Counted from the stretch's first letter, positions 1-12,185 are shown. The stretch: DNA of 64,000 nucleotides from Piezodorus guildinii (GCA_023052935.1 CM041297.1:46934417-46998416); one strand, 5' to 3'. Notes: generated from the sequence alone by a model not told the origin. Translations and numbers: made by a program.

Positions 1-2
1 GG

Positions 3-122
3 AGGATCTGAAAATATTGAGTCATTTTTAAAAACCATATTTACAAAGTCACGAAGAGGAAGAAAATATCCTTGGTCCATGCCGTAATCGAATGCTGTAA
101 CAGCATCAGGCAGGTAGGGGAG
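3..122 (-). other. Unidentified ORF fragment running off the left edge
   Basis: An open frame of 40 codons on the minus strand begins after a stop codon whose complement is at 123-125 and continues off the window. Its composition is less AT-biased than the surroundings and reads like protein (for example AFDYGMDQGYFLPLRDF). A possible splice acceptor, CTGTTACAG, lies inside it, so the true exon might start at about 75. I do not recognise the product. It could be an exon of a host gene or a decayed transposon. Confidence 0.25.
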
Positions 123-488
123 TCACGGTAGTCAAGGGGCAGCGTCACTTGAAGGTGCTTCTGTAATCATCCAGCATTTTGGTCAACAACCATCTCGAAA
201 CATAAAAAAAGAGACTTCATGCAACTTTTTTAGAAAAAAGTTAGGTTGACAAGTGATCTACTTCACTCCTAGAGTCAATGCCTACAAATAAGTATACTGT
301 CGTTATATCCACGAAATCTGATATAACGCAGATATATTGTCCATCTCAAAATTCTTAAAAAAAGATTCTCTGAAAGGTCTGCAGATTCGAGGGGTTCTAG
401 AACGATGTCTAAGAGATTCGTGAGATGTAATCGGAAAAAAAAATAAGATTAAAATTATCTGGTTGTAATAAGAATTACATTAAATTAG
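123..488. other. Unannotated AT-rich stretch
   Basis: I see no ORF, repeat or RNA gene that I can support here. Confidence 0.5.
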
Positions 489-698
489 GGGCTGGTATGG
501 TGCACTAGCATAACAACCTTCTAGAATTTTTAATAGGAGTGAAAAATCTTTAGTTATGCCTTCAGAGGTAACCTCCGGCCAGTGCAATGTCAGGTACTCG
601 TTAAAGATCCCTATCCTAGTTATACCTGGATAGGCAATTGAGGACTACCACTTTACATCGTCCACAGCAGCATAAAATGACGTTCAATGAAACAAACA
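489..698 (+). repeat. SINE family B, degenerate copy
   Basis: The copy starts with a remnant of the tRNA-like head (GGTGCACTAGCATAACA). It continues through the family landmarks CTTAGTTATGCC, GATGTCAGGTACTCGTTAAA (with variation) and GACGTT near the 3' end. The stretch holding the B box is missing compared with the complete copy at 34341-34624, so this copy cannot have a functional internal promoter. Confidence 0.75.
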
Positions 699-2366
699 GG
701 GGAATTTAGGAATTTATCACAATGGACTCTTCTTCATAGACACCAACAAGTTATAGTTACGTTAAAATGTGACAAAACGGAAAGGATCAGGTACTTTCAG
801 CCCCACCTTGAAAATATCTGAATTTTAAGAACCAAATAAAAGAGAAAAAAAAAAAATAGCAACATCGCAATCAATAGTATAACATACTTTTATCATGATG
901 TGTGCTTTAATGTACAAAATAATTAACTCGTTAAAAATTAAAAGTGTTGGCTATTGGGTCTAGGCTAGCAGGATCATTGAATTTTGATTCAATGATGCAA
1001 ACATTCGCAGAAAAGAACTCAAGAAAAGCGTTGTTCTGAATAAATAAATCAAGATATTTTAATATTTCAATGAATAATTAACCCGAGAAAATATTATTAC
1101 TTTTACTATCATTATTAAGCATTTTTGTAAAATGATATTTGTTTCTTAATTTAAACGGTTCCGATTTTATTCGATTTAATAATATTTTATAATTCAAATG
1201 ATTTTTTTCTAAACACATTTTAAAAGTTTAATTTAGCTAATTAATAACAATGTTAGTTTATAGATTTATCACAGCTTTCCATTTATTTTAAAATCATAGG
1301 TACTGCATGTAAGAATATAACCGATAGGATACTGTACGGTGGCAACACTGACAAACCTCCCAATGTACGTACGTTCATTATTTGATGTGCTTATAACAAC
1401 TTTCTATAAACTTTTAAGACTTATTTTATTTCAATTAACTTTATACGTCTATATTACTATTTAAAATTCAGGAATAATTTTTTAATGACTCGATTGCAGA
1501 AAATTGAAAATTTCCTGACAAATAATAACTTAATTGCAAAGTTTTTTACTTAAAAACCTTCAGGAAAGAATGCCCTAAATTTATTGTGAAAACCGTATCG
1601 AAATCGATCGCGTGTTTTAGAAGTTCGCGGAAACCAAGGTTTTATATATGAGAGTAGTTAACTTCAAAATAACAATTTTGTTAAGAAATGACCCGATACA
1701 ACAATGATTTTTATTATAAACTATTTCGGTCCAAAGGAATTTGAGAACACCAGAACTGGTTCTGTCAATATATACGCCTGAATTAAATTTGATGCAAATA
1801 GGTGGAGACAGAACATTAATAATCGCGAAAAGACGCGCTTGACTAAATTAAAAAAAAACAACTATAAATTTAATTTTTTTAAAAAATTAGTAGAAATAGG
1901 ATAGAACAAAAATAAAACGCCTTATCAATGGTTGGCATTTTAACAGGTTTTTGAAAAATTAGGCACTTAACCCGAACCTTTTCAAGATAACTAATCAATT
2001 CGTAATATGGTCCCAGAGTTCAAGACTATTATTTTTAAAATATCAAATTGGTCCCTGTGTTTCAAGGATACCAGGAATGGTAAATATTCCCATTTAATTG
2101 ATAACCTACATAGATACGTTTTACAACAAAGATAAAACAGTGTGGTTATTAGTGATTGTATGAGAACACAAACAATAATTTAATTCAGGTTTAGAGTATC
2201 CAGTTTGATATTGACATAGGTCTTAAATTAATCCGGATTAAATTTAATTTAGAAAGAACGTAGTATTGTATAAAGTTTAATTTTTACTGTAAAACTAACT
2301 GATAAAATTTGGATACTTGATAATTCTAGGCGATCATATTTCCATTAAAACAATAATTTAAAAAAT
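699..2366. other. AT-rich sequence without recognisable content
   Basis: No coding frame, SINE, LINE or tandem repeat could be supported in this interval. It is probably intronic or intergenic. Confidence 0.5.
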
Positions 2367-2616
2367 CTGTACCTCTACAACTCATGAAAGTTTAGTAATT
2401 ATGGAGATTCGTACTGTTTCATAGCCAACGGCCGTGCAATGAGGTGATTAGGCCTTGATTGCTCTCAGCGCCAGGTTATGCCCCAGCAGGCTCAATACCC
2501 CAGGGTTGCTCCATGGCTGAAATAACAGAATAAATAATTCTGCCTCAGCCGAGATTCAAACCCAGGATCCGTAGAACAGTAGACTAGTGCTCTACTCAAA
2601 AGACCACGCCGCTCTC
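2367..2616 (-). repeat. SINE family A, minus strand, old copy
   Basis: Read on the minus strand, it begins with the tRNA-like head (GAGCGGCGTGGTCTTTTGAG) and a B box (GGTTTGAATCTC). It then passes through the family body (GCACGGCCGTTGGCTATGAA) and ends in the conserved block that reads GAGTTGTAGAGGTACAG, followed by a T-run. Numerous substitutions and a shortened body against the copy at 12934 indicate an old insertion. Confidence 0.85.
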
Positions 2617-3007
2617 TGCATTTTTTAATTTTTACTGTTCAACTAAATGATATAATTTGGATACTTAATAATTCTAGAGGATCATAATTATTATAAGTTA
2701 CTCTTATTATATTTCGAATAAATTTATATTAGATTAGATCTTGAAATATAATACCTTCTTACCTTTTCATAGTTATCAAATTAAATTTTTTGACGTTTCA
2801 TACAAAACAGTTTCATCTTTAGGTGAAAAATCTACTTTATTAATCCTAAAAGAACTTGGTCCTTCTTTTATTTCCTTATTATATATTATATAAAAAATTT
2901 GATTTTGCATTTGAATAAATCAAAGAGAGTGTTCATTGTTTTACATACAAAACCATGGTAAATGTCCAGTAAGTGTATTTCAACAACATAACGATAACTA
3001 TTTCAGA

Positions 3008-3500
3008 AAAAGTATGATAAAAAATATCTGGGAATTTATTTAGACACATGACTGACATGGAAGACATTAGACTTGACAGAAAACAATGAACAATGATTTG
3101 GACTATTATCCAGGTTTCTTGACAAAGTTATCATTGACCACAAAATTAAGATCTATAAAGTACTGATCAAACCCTTATGACATACAGGATAGAGCTATAG
3201 AGTTCTGCCAAAACCTACAAATCCAAAGAATTCAGTATTTCCAATCCGAAAATTTTACCCAAAAATTGCGAATGTACCAATCTACGGGTCAAACGAATTA
3301 TTCAACAAGAACTTGTTTTATTTATTTATTCAGTCCTTCCTTGCCTTTCGGCTATACGAGGTTCACATTCAGATACTGCTAAAAAATATTATTAATATTT
3401 TCACGAAAGACTGACACAACACGAACCCAGCGCCCGAACACTTAATTCTACCACCAATCCGTACAACCCACCCCGATGGCTTAGAAGCGGTGGCCTAGAG
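3008..3500 (+). pseudogene. Decayed Jockey-type LINE ORF2 C-terminal fragment
   Basis: The translation contains KYLGIYLDT followed by LTW, the motif after the reverse transcriptase palm in Jockey-clade ORF2 (compare RYLGLLLDKRLTW in the intact copy). Further on it contains NPYNPPRWLRSGG, matching the C-terminal PYNPPRRLKRQWPRDLL. Stops and frameshifts lie throughout, and the middle is interrupted by unrelated AT-rich sequence at about 3310-3420. It is an old 5'-truncated insertion with no function. Confidence 0.6.
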
Positions 3501-3733
3501 TTTCGCTGAATTCGCAATTTTTTTAGAGCTTAAGAAGCAAACATCAATCATTATTGTAGAAAAAAAAATTAAATATAATAAATCATTTTCTTAATAACTA
3601 CGTCAATATAAACGAATAAATTTTTTTTTTTTATATTTCACACAACACATATTGAGATTTCGAGAAAAAAAAAGGTTCTATCAGTTTCTCAACACTTAAT
3701 TTTAGGGTGTTTTCGTCTTTTAGAAAATTGATG

Positions 3734-3868
3734 GTGAAGAACAAGGAGAAAGGCCTCCCTGAGAGATGGAGAGGAGATATTAAGGAAGTTGGAACACTAA
3801 TACGCTGGAAGATTACTACTGGAGTCTGGATAACAGGACTTCCAAGGACATCAAGGAAACAACTGTGA
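3734..3868 (+). pseudogene. Fossil C-terminus of an endonuclease/RT-type LINE (possibly RTE-like)
   Basis: A short open frame ending at a TGA (3866-3868) reads KEKGLPERWRGDIKEVG and continues to a tryptophan-containing tail. The pattern GRPxxRWxDDIKxVxG is a familiar C-terminal signature of non-LTR reverse transcriptase ORFs of the RTE/craniofacial type. No upstream reverse transcriptase sequence is recognisable. The assignment rests on one motif, so it is tentative. Confidence 0.4.
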
Positions 3869-4371
3869 GTAAAAATAGTTAAGTTAAAAAAAAAAAAAGG
3901 TCGTAAAATGATTTTAGAGGTAATTTTACATTTATATTCTGTTGTACATTAAGATAATCTTCTCTCATTAAAAAGCGTTTCTGTCCATAAATTTATTAAA
4001 ACTGTTATGTAAGAACGTAATTCATAATATATAATAAATGGAACTAAAGCAAGAAGCCTTCATCGCATTATACATACATATAAGTAGATGAAAGAGAAGG
4101 TTTTATTAAGGGATAGTTTGAGTTATACCTACAAGTAGGTTGCAAATAATCAGTGGTGAGGGACAAACATACAGGAGTATATTTCCAAACTAAGTACTTT
4201 CCTGAAAGTAAAAATAGTATCATTTTTAAACTTTTTTCTTCTTCACATTTCTTCATTCGCACCAGTCAGAAGCTATCTAACAATCAGCAAATGTGCTGTA
4301 AAAAAAGTGAGATCAGACATAGTAGGCAAGGGAAGGAAAGTGCCTGGTAGCACCCCTTCCTAGGCTTTGAT

Positions 4372-4620
4372 TTAACAGAGGGGGTCTCTCATCCAGCTTC
4401 TCTTTAGCCTTCTTCTGACTGGCATTTCAGCTATTGGCATGTTGTTAATCAGTTTATTGTCGTGTCCGTGCAATTTACTGTGAAGACGAGAATAAAGTGT
4501 TTGTATATATTTGGTCAACTGTTGGTTGTTGTAAGTCTGTATGTAGGGTTTTATTGTTTACGTACCAAGGAGGTGTCGTTATGAGTCTTTTTTGTTGAGC
4601 CATAAATCTGTGAAATCCAT
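4372..4620 (-). pseudogene. LINE ORF2 C-terminal fragment, Jockey-type, minus strand
   Basis: On the minus strand the translation gives PPWYVNNKTLHTDLQQPTV, matching the canonical Jockey APWYVxNxxLHxDLxxPTV block. After one frameshift it continues to RRRLKRSWMRDPLC and a TAA stop (4372-4374). The same C-terminal signature (RRRLKRSWMRD) recurs in the fragment at 33098-33482, so the two belong to one family. The sequence at about 4290-4371 is probably its 3' UTR. It is 5'-truncated and non-functional. Confidence 0.75.
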
Positions 4621-5410
4621 ATTGGTTTAAGTAGGTGTATGTGTAATATCCAGTTTCTGTCTATTTTTTAATTTTGATGATTTACATAAAAGAGATTATA
4701 GTACTTTTAGTCGGTGGTTGAGAGACTGTAAAATTAATTTTATTTATTTTGATCCAAAGAAATTTAAAGATTTTATGGATGTGCGCTCCCTAACCACGAA
4801 AGACACTGATGTACACTAAAATTTCATCATATTGTTTCTCACATATTTCATGCTATAACGTTTCCCATTGATATTTTTGAAAGCCTAATAAAATATAAAA
4901 TGATTTTTCTCACATCTTATTTTAATTATTATAAATGATAAATATTTCCCTGTTCTTTTTTGTTTCTGATTATTAGTTAATTTTTGCACATATAATCTTC
5001 ACCTAATGCAGTTATAAATATATGTACCTTGTCATTGTAGATACTGACTTCAATTTTAATAATTAATCAGTATAAGTAAGTTGCTAACATTATTGATACA
5101 ATATAGTTTGTCACTTTCAAGTTCGAAACTTTCTGAAATTATATCCGAAGTCTAAAAATAGAAAGTTGATGTTTTTCTTTTTTTACAGCTGTTGTTTTCA
5201 ACTTAATCCGAAGTCAGCAGCTGCTAAAAGGAAACAGCTAAAAAATACGAGATAGCCAATTAGGAAGCTATATGCAAGATATCTCTTATGATATGCAGAT
5301 TTATTTCAGGCCCTTCGAGGCTAATAAAAGCTGAAAATTTCTCCGTAGAAGTAGAAAGCTCCAGGCGTGGCCAATGACAAATGGTTATACTGCTTTCATT
5401 TGATTTTTAA
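4621..5410. other. AT-rich sequence, nothing recognised
   Basis: No supported gene or repeat. The upstream part may be further decayed LINE sequence of the fragment at 4372-4620. Confidence 0.4.
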
Positions 5411-5584
5411 ATTTCGTATTCCGAATTCGTAAATCCCCTGCCTGACATCGAGCATTTCGTAAGAGACCCTGCACTCCTGGCCATCAACGTATGCAAAATA
5501 CCTTCAGGGAGCTCAAGTAGAAAGTCGAATGCGATCTTCAACCGTCAAGGATTCCAAATATCATGGATAGGAACGTATGAGTAA
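5411..5584 (+). other. Unidentified 57-codon open frame
   Basis: The frame is open between a TAA at 5408-5410 and a TAA at 5582-5584 and has no ATG near its start. Its composition is richer in G and C than the flanks and it reads like protein, for example EHFVRDPALLAINVCK and NAIFNRQGFQISWIGTYE. It could be a decayed transposon ORF or a terminal exon. I do not recognise the family. No convincing splice acceptor is visible immediately upstream. Confidence 0.2.
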
Positions 5585-6283
5585 TTCATAAGTTATTGGC
5601 GAGCGGATCGGGGTTTAAATGCAGATTGTGTAAGGCGTTGGGAACTTTATTCAAATTGTTGTTGAATATTAATCGTAGGTAATGATAGGGACGGGGAATG
5701 TTATCCACAGTTCGCGTTATATGCGTGACATGATTTCTTATATAAAGAGAGAAACAGGGATGCGGTGAGATCACTATTCAAATAGATAAGTAATACTAGG
5801 TATTACGAGCAGAAATGATTTATTTGAAAAGTTGGCCGTAATTTTAATCTATATAGCGATCTCGGCGTCCATGACCCTGGTTAAACTGCCCTTGATTCTT
5901 TAAATAAATAAATTAATCGTAATCTATATATGTGAAAAAAAAAAACAATAAATGAGGAACGATAGCATAATTTATTCGAGGAACGTTCCAAGAACACATT
6001 TTTTCACATCAACCTTGCAGAATCGTATAAAATCAAGCTCACTTTTAATGACAGAAGATATTAAAAAAAAAAAATAAATTCTAGATTAAAACAAGACTGA
6101 AATGTTTCGAAGTAGTCAAAATCCGGTCCTGTTGTAGAGCAAAATTTAAGAATTTGATTGGCCTCATTAGTTATTTTGATATTGTATATTTGAATGTGAC
6201 CAAGGTTATTAATTTTTTTAAAATTAATATTTTATTTAATTCTTATGGATAATTATTTATTTTATTTTTGTTTACTCTGTATA
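5585..6283. other. AT-rich sequence, nothing recognised
   Basis: The only open frames are short and AT-driven. No repeat family was recognised. Confidence 0.4.
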
Positions 6284-6579
6284 TATAGCTGCGTGGTCTG
6301 GTAGGTAGAGCACAAGTCTACTGTCCTCTGGATCCTGGGATCGAATCCCGACTGGGCAGAATATTTTTAATTCTGTTATTTCAGCTAAGGACATAACCAG
6401 CCTATATAAAGTGGGTACCCAAAGATAAGGAATAAAACCGGGTGGCTGAGAGCTATCCAGGCCTAATAACCTCATTGCACGGCCGTTGGCCTAGAAAAGT
6501 ACAAATCTCTATATGTACTGAGTCCAAGCCCTTCATGGATTGTAGTGGTACCTATTTTATTATTATTTTTTTTTTTTAT
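6284..6579 (+). repeat. SINE family A, plus strand
   Basis: The head has an A-box-like GCGTGGTCTGGTAGG and a B-box-like GGGATCGAATCCC. The body contains the family landmarks AAAGTGGGTACCCA, CCTCATTGCACGGCCGTTGG and CTATATGTACTGAG, then CTTCATGGATTGTAGTGGTAC. The 3' tail is T-rich (runs of T with A interruptions), as in the other family A copies. Confidence 0.85.
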
Positions 6580-8488
6580 GCACATAATGATTATATGATA
6601 AGGGATAAATGATTATAGCTGGTGATAAATGATGACAGGTCATTTCCACAGTGTATGGAAGATTGAATTATTTCTGAATAAATCAACGATATTTCTCTCC
6701 TTCCCTAAGTTATTTGTTATGACGAAAATTTAAAAAAATATAAATTATTCGATTAATTATATTAACTGTTTGAATCATAAATACCTGTGAGCAGTATAAC
6801 GCGCGAAGAAATTTAGAAATTTTCTTTTTTTTTTAATCTGCGGACAAGAATGTGACTTCGCATAAATAAACTTCTCTCGCCTCAATTTACATTGTTTACG
6901 TTATGCGATATATAACACAACTTAATAACATAATTGAAAATACAATGTAAAAAAATCGCCGGATTCCAGCGATAAATAACAAAGAAAATTTACAAACTAT
7001 TTATAATCTATTGTACAACTAATAAATTTTATTCATTCAAAAATAAATAATCTCCTCGTATCTATTGCGCTTATCTGATTTTGTTTTTTCTTCTACTGCT
7101 ACCAATGGGTAAAATGAAAAAAAAAAATGGGTCAAGAAATGAATAAAAGAAATACACGTTGTTTTAAATACTATAAGAAAATTTATGTTTGATTAGTTTG
7201 AAGCCGATCGAAAAAAAACAACTCATTTGATCTTACTTACTGACATTCTGAATTTTTTATTATTCATAAATAAAAATCTCAGCACATACGCAGTTTATCT
7301 ATCTTGACTTATAATAACATTTGTATTAAATTTTTAGATCAGTTGGAAAAGATCAGTTTTGACCTAAGCGCGTCAGAAACAGACAAAAGAAACGACAAAC
7401 GATAGATTTTAACCAATACTTCGCTCACTCTTTGTAATTATTAATATATATTTAACTTTTAATTCAATATTGAACTGCTTATTAAAGTAAATATTTAACT
7501 ATTATCTAACGGTTGGTTGGTGTTATGGGCGTAAAACCATGACGAATCTAATAATAGGTAATAGTTTTGTCTATTATCTAACCGACCCAAATTTCATTAA
7601 CCAAAAATTACATTTTCTCCAATAAAAAATAAATGAATAAAACACATAACATAAATATAAGATATAATTTTCCATAAATAAACGAAAAAAAATATATAAT
7701 AACTTCCTCAATTTAAAAAAAATACAAAACGACAACAAATGTATCCTACAGTAATATATGTTTATTTCGCTTATGGACATACCGTCTTGTACTATTTTTG
7801 TATAATTTTCAATATTCCTTATTAGATATTTTTTTTATAATTATACATATGAAAAATAATCAGGAAGTAGGGGTGTTTTTGTGGCGTGTTTACTGGAATC
7901 CTAAAAACCCAACAATTCCAACGAAACTAAAATAAGTATTTCATTATATTTTAAAAAAAATCAAATATGATTAGGTTTTTTTTGTTTGTTTTTCTCTCAT
8001 GTGGCATTGTAGTTCTCAATACCAGATATTATATTAATATTTAATAGTTACTTATTGGTATATTATTGCTAATTTATTTTTTTTTTCTGTATTAAAAAAC
8101 TGCGTCAAACTAGGATTTCGTCGGGTTTTCTTGACATCAATAAAATTCCATAAGGATTAATAAATCATTGTAGGTATTTTAAAAAATATAGAAATTTATT
8201 TCTGTGGATCTTATAAGTAGGGCAATAATGTGCTGGAGTGTCTTATTTTGATCACACTTAAAGTAGGTAAGAACCTCTATGGTTTGATCTGAGACGGGAG
8301 AAATTTTTAACGATGTCTGTCTTTTAGTAGGTTTATGTCATTAAACCGCGGCTAGTTATGGATTCGATGAACATTTTTTGTTGATTTTTACTTACGTAAG
8401 GAAATGTGACTGTAGAATTATAATTTATATTATACTTGAAAAAAAAAATGTACGGTATCTTATAAGTTTTTTTTTTTTTTCCTTTAAG
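6580..8488. other. Long AT-rich stretch without supported features
   Basis: Only short AT-driven frames and homopolymer runs are present. No conserved domain, SINE or LINE motif was found. Confidence 0.5.
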
Positions 8489-8580
8489 GACTTAAGGACC
8501 AACTCGGCGTAAAAATGAATTTAGAAGGAAACAGAGTAACGTCCCACAAGCCATTGTCTACAGATGAGAAGGCACGTTTT
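8489..8580 (+). CDS. Candidate internal exon of an unidentified plus-strand gene
   Basis: A T-rich polypyrimidine tract ending in CCTTTAAG precedes the segment and a consensus donor (GTAAGT) follows at 8581. With two leading bases the 92-bp segment is open for 30 codons and reads like protein (LKDQLGVKMNLEGNRV, then HKPLSTDEKARF). The other two frames contain stops. An in-frame ATG at 8515 could alternatively be a start. I do not recognise the protein. It lies on the strand opposite the ARHGAP21/23-like exon at 21065, so if real it belongs to a different gene. Confidence 0.3.
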
Positions 8581-9155
8581 GTAAGTATTGCCTAGGGGTA
8601 ATATATCATGGTGGTGCAATAAAACCAGGCTCTGTATTATATTATGGTCCGGGCAGCTCCAACCACTACAGTTCTGTACTATACAGCCTTCATTCACAAT
8701 GGAGGTTCTTGTGTGTTTCACATTACGTTTTAAGTCGACTATAAATTAAATGACCAGAAAAAACAAAATTCATTCTATACATATAAAAAGAAAAAAGAAA
8801 AAAAAGGGAGTTAAATAATGATATTCTTTCTCCGAAAGAAAAAAAGAAAACAAATAAATAAAATAAGGAAAGGCTTAAAACAGATTAAAAAGACTTGGAA
8901 CAAGAACGTGATAAACCTTTGTTTATCTTTTGTTAAAATTAATGTACAAAAACATTCTTCTATCACATAATATTAATGCTATGCTTAATATAAGGTTATC
9001 TCATGAAAAATATTCCAGCAAAAAAAATTAAGAAACGACAAGGAATATTGAGGAGTTATAAAGTTAGTTATAATAATAAAGATATGATGGAAGAAAATTA
9101 TGCTTGATTTAATATGTAAAAAAAAGAAGAACTTCCTCAAGTCTAACTGATTATA
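8581..9155. other. AT-rich sequence, nothing recognised
   Basis: This would be intron if the preceding exon call is right. No repeat or coding signal was supported. Confidence 0.35.
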
Positions 9156-9866
9156 TTGGGTTGTGTCACATGAAATGTCCGTTTTCAAGGAAAAGGATTT
9201 TTATTAAAATACGATATAAAAACAAGATAATTTTATTCGAATTATTTACCTCCTTTTTCTACACATTTTTCCCAACGTGACACCAACTTTTTTATCCCCG
9301 AACTGAAAAACTCTGAGCTTTGAAGTGAAACAAAATCTGAAAACGCACTTTTCACTTGATCATCATTTTCAAAAAGTTTTCCTTTGACGAAGTTGTCTAA
9401 ATTCCTGAACAGGTGGTAATCTGTTGGAGACAAGTCGGGAGAATATGGTGGGTGCGGAAGAACTTCGTAACCCAGTTCTTTCAATTTTTGCACGGTATGT
9501 TTTGAAACATGGGGTCTTGCTGCCGCTCTGTGAGATCATGAGGTACCTATGTATCGAGCTTTTTTACTTTCCCAATACACTTTAAATGTCTGGAAACGTT
9601 AGATGCACTTGCATTTAGTTGTGCTGAGAGTCATTTAACTGTTTGGTAGGGGTTTCCTTCTACTGTATGTTCGAGGACATCGTTGTCTATTACGGACGGA
9701 GGTCTTCATGTGGGCAATTTTTATAAATTATAAGTACAAAAATATTACTCGGAAATCGCGTGTTTCCATGTTCATAATTTGGAGGTATACTAAAAAGTGG
9801 GTAATTGATTGGGAAGCTAATGTTTATAATACAAAGGTAGAGTATTAGTAACTGTTTACTTTAAAT
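9156..9866 (-). mobile_element. Internally deleted mariner element, one end missing
   Basis: The element starts with the family's terminal inverted repeat (TIR) TTGGGTTGTGTCACATGAAA, next to a TA dinucleotide (9154-9155). It encodes the end of a mariner transposase on the minus strand. The alignment with the copy at 11404 breaks at about 9866, so the second terminal inverted repeat is lost. The central part of the transposase gene is deleted in the same place as in the two other copies in the window. It is not mobile by itself and is probably an old relic. Confidence 0.88.
9242..9787 (-). pseudogene. Mariner transposase pseudogene
   Basis: The longest open part (9242-9493) gives a KLKELGYEVLPHPPYSPDLS stretch and ends in KLVSRWEKCVEKGGK. 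It holds the C-terminal aspartate block (SPDLSPTDYHLF) of the D,D34D mariner transposase. Further on (minus strand, toward 9787) are remnants of the N-terminal helix-turn-helix region with stops and a deletion at about 9715. The part containing the first catalytic aspartate is missing, with the join just before an ARPHVSKH segment. Confidence 0.85.
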
Positions 9867-10276
9867 TTTAATATAATTGCATTGGGCGTTTTTTATATGG
9901 ATAAACTAATAATTTTTCATGGAAAAGTGTTTATGCACAATATAGTTTCTATTTATATATTAAAATGAGACAGTTTTCGATACGTAAGAGCTTAGTTTAA
10001 TAATTTTAGTTAACAATAACTATCATAGTAGTTATAGTTAATAACAATATAAAATAATTCCGGTAACAATGAAAGAGTTTTAGATATAAAGACGAACTTA
10101 TTTTCGATTTTTAATCTTTATGAACCAGCACATTTGAGTGAATTCTGACAGTATAAAAGCTGTGGAAAACAACCCAGATGATTTCCTAAATAATTTGATA
10201 TAGAATTTTATAGAATAAATCTGTTCAACAGGTATGGTATTGTATTCGTGGTATTGTACATAATATATATATATAT

Positions 10277-10307
<31 letters not shown>

Positions 10308-11403
10308 AAATAATATATATATGTTTTTTTTTTTAACTCACATAAAATTCCACCCAACCCTGCAATCTTTTTATAAATGTGCATAATGTAGTTTAGGCAA
10401 TGACTAAATTATTTATTTTGCTTGAAAATCAGAATACATAATTATCAACTGGAATCTTCACCGCTCAGCAAAGCTACCCCAACTATACTGATAAAAAAAA
10501 AGAAACTTATTAACCATATGAACTGGCAGGTTATTATTCAAAGCTAAAGACATAAAAGCAATTAAATGTGATTAATAGGATCGCTGAATAATGTATGATT
10601 TATCGACGTATGGAAGTTAAGTAACCTATAATTTACGTTATTATTGATCTCCAAAGAATACAATTTCCAGCTATATTAAAAACAAAACTTTGGATAATGT
10701 CACACTGGTAGATTTCGTCCTGTATTCATCCGCGACATTACTAGAGTTGCCTTCACACCTACGATTTTCGTTGAGCTTGTTGCTAGCCGGTGTTTTTAAA
10801 TTTGGGTTGTAGAGCTAATGTCAGTATATTTAAATTTCTATATAGGTTTTCCTAAGAGCTCTTTCGACAGCCACTGACAGTCACCCATCGCCGTGCTGTC
10901 ATCGAATATTTCGGGCATCATTACTAGCTCTAGAAGAAACGTAGGAATTTCTTTTTTTAGATAGAAATTTGAACTTTAAATCTCAGGTATGAAGCAAAAA
11001 ACGGTATATCATACATCACTGATCGAGAAACGCTGCAAATTATTACACAATTCTTTATTATTTCCAAATAACTATATTAGAATAAAACAGTTTATATAGC
11101 TGTTTAAAGCTGCAAATCTTTTCGATTTTTCTCTATCTTCAATAATAACCGAGTCTTGGTGGAATTACATATATTATAATTTGTGTTAAATATATAAATC
11201 AACTTTTTTCCCTGTTTATCGCGCTGAACTGAAGTTTATTCGAGGTTTTTTGGTTAAAAAACACTGATAAATATTCTCTGTACCTTATATATAAATAACG
11301 GAGTTACAAGCGTATATATGGCCATGATTTCATTTTTTTTTTTTTACTAAATAATTATGTATCAAATGAAGTCAGACAAATTAGGCTTTCTCTGTTCATT
11401 GTA
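9867..11403. other. AT-rich spacer with a TA-rich simple repeat at 10261-10322
   Basis: The simple repeat is an interrupted (TA)n tract. A slightly more GC-rich patch at about 10740-10920 has no frame I can defend. Nothing else was recognised. Confidence 0.5.
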
Positions 11404-12185
11404 TTGGGTTGTGTCACATGAAATGTCTGTTTTCACGGTAAAGAATTTTTTTAAAAAATACGATATGAAAACGAGATAATTTTATTCGAAGTATTTACCT
11501 TCTTTTTCAACACATTTTTCCCAACGTGACACCAACTTTTTTATCCAAGTCGGGAGAATATGGTGGGCGCGGAGGAACTTCGTAGCCCAGTTCTTTCAAT
11601 TTTTGCACGGTATGTTTTGAAACATGGGGTCTTGCTGCCTGCCGCTCAGTGAGATCATGAGGTACCTATGTATCGAGCTTTTTTACTTTCCTAATATACT
11701 TTAAATGTCTGGAAACGGTAGATGCACTTGCATTTAGTTGTGCTGAGAGTCCTTAAACTGTTTGGTAGGGGTTTCCTTCTACTTTATGTCTGAGGACATC
11801 GTTGTCTATTACGGACGGAGGTTTTGCTCGGGGCAAGTTTTCCAAGTCGGTATCCCCAGCTGAAAACTTAGCGAATGGTCCGTTATTAACACTCCCTTCA
11901 CAAAACGTCTTGCAAACATTTCTAGCGGCCTCAGCTGCTGAATGCCCGGGTTCAAACTCGTACAAAAATATTACTCGAAAATCGCGTGTTTCCATGTTCA
12001 TATTAGGAGGTATACTAAAAAGTGGGTAATTTATTGGGAAGCTAATGTTTATAATACAAAGGTAGAGGATTAGTAACTGTTTACTTTAAATATGTAAACA
12101 TTCGGAAGAAAACAACAGAGACCTGCAAAATCCTTTATGTATTTCAGAAACTATAAAAACGGACATTTCATGTGAAACAACTCAA
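11404..12185 (-). mobile_element. Internally deleted mariner element with both terminal inverted repeats
   Basis: It is bounded by TTGGGTTGTGTCACATGAAA on the left and its inverted counterpart TTTCATGTGAAACAACTCAA on the right. A TA flanks each side (11402-11403 and 12186-12187), the usual mariner target-site duplication. At 782 bp it is well short of the roughly 1.3 kb typical of intact mariners. The central transposase coding region is deleted, so it is a non-autonomous copy. Confidence 0.93.
11482..12001 (-). pseudogene. Mariner transposase pseudogene (N-terminus plus C-terminal stub)
   Basis: The start MNMETRDFRVIFLYEFEPGH matches the N-terminus of mariner transposases of the SETMAR-related type. 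The first 82 codons are open, giving most of the DNA-binding region with disruptions. The frame then breaks and runs through HDLTER into the ARPHVSKHTVQKLKELGYE region. A second deletion removes most of the final catalytic block after PPYSPDL. None of the catalytic aspartates is retained in a usable context. Confidence 0.85.

Noticed and set aside
6272..6475. 67-codon frame on the minus strand
   Set aside because: It lies wholly inside a SINE A copy. The same applies to frames at 22300, 28045, 37199 and 61666 that overlap SINEs or other repeats.
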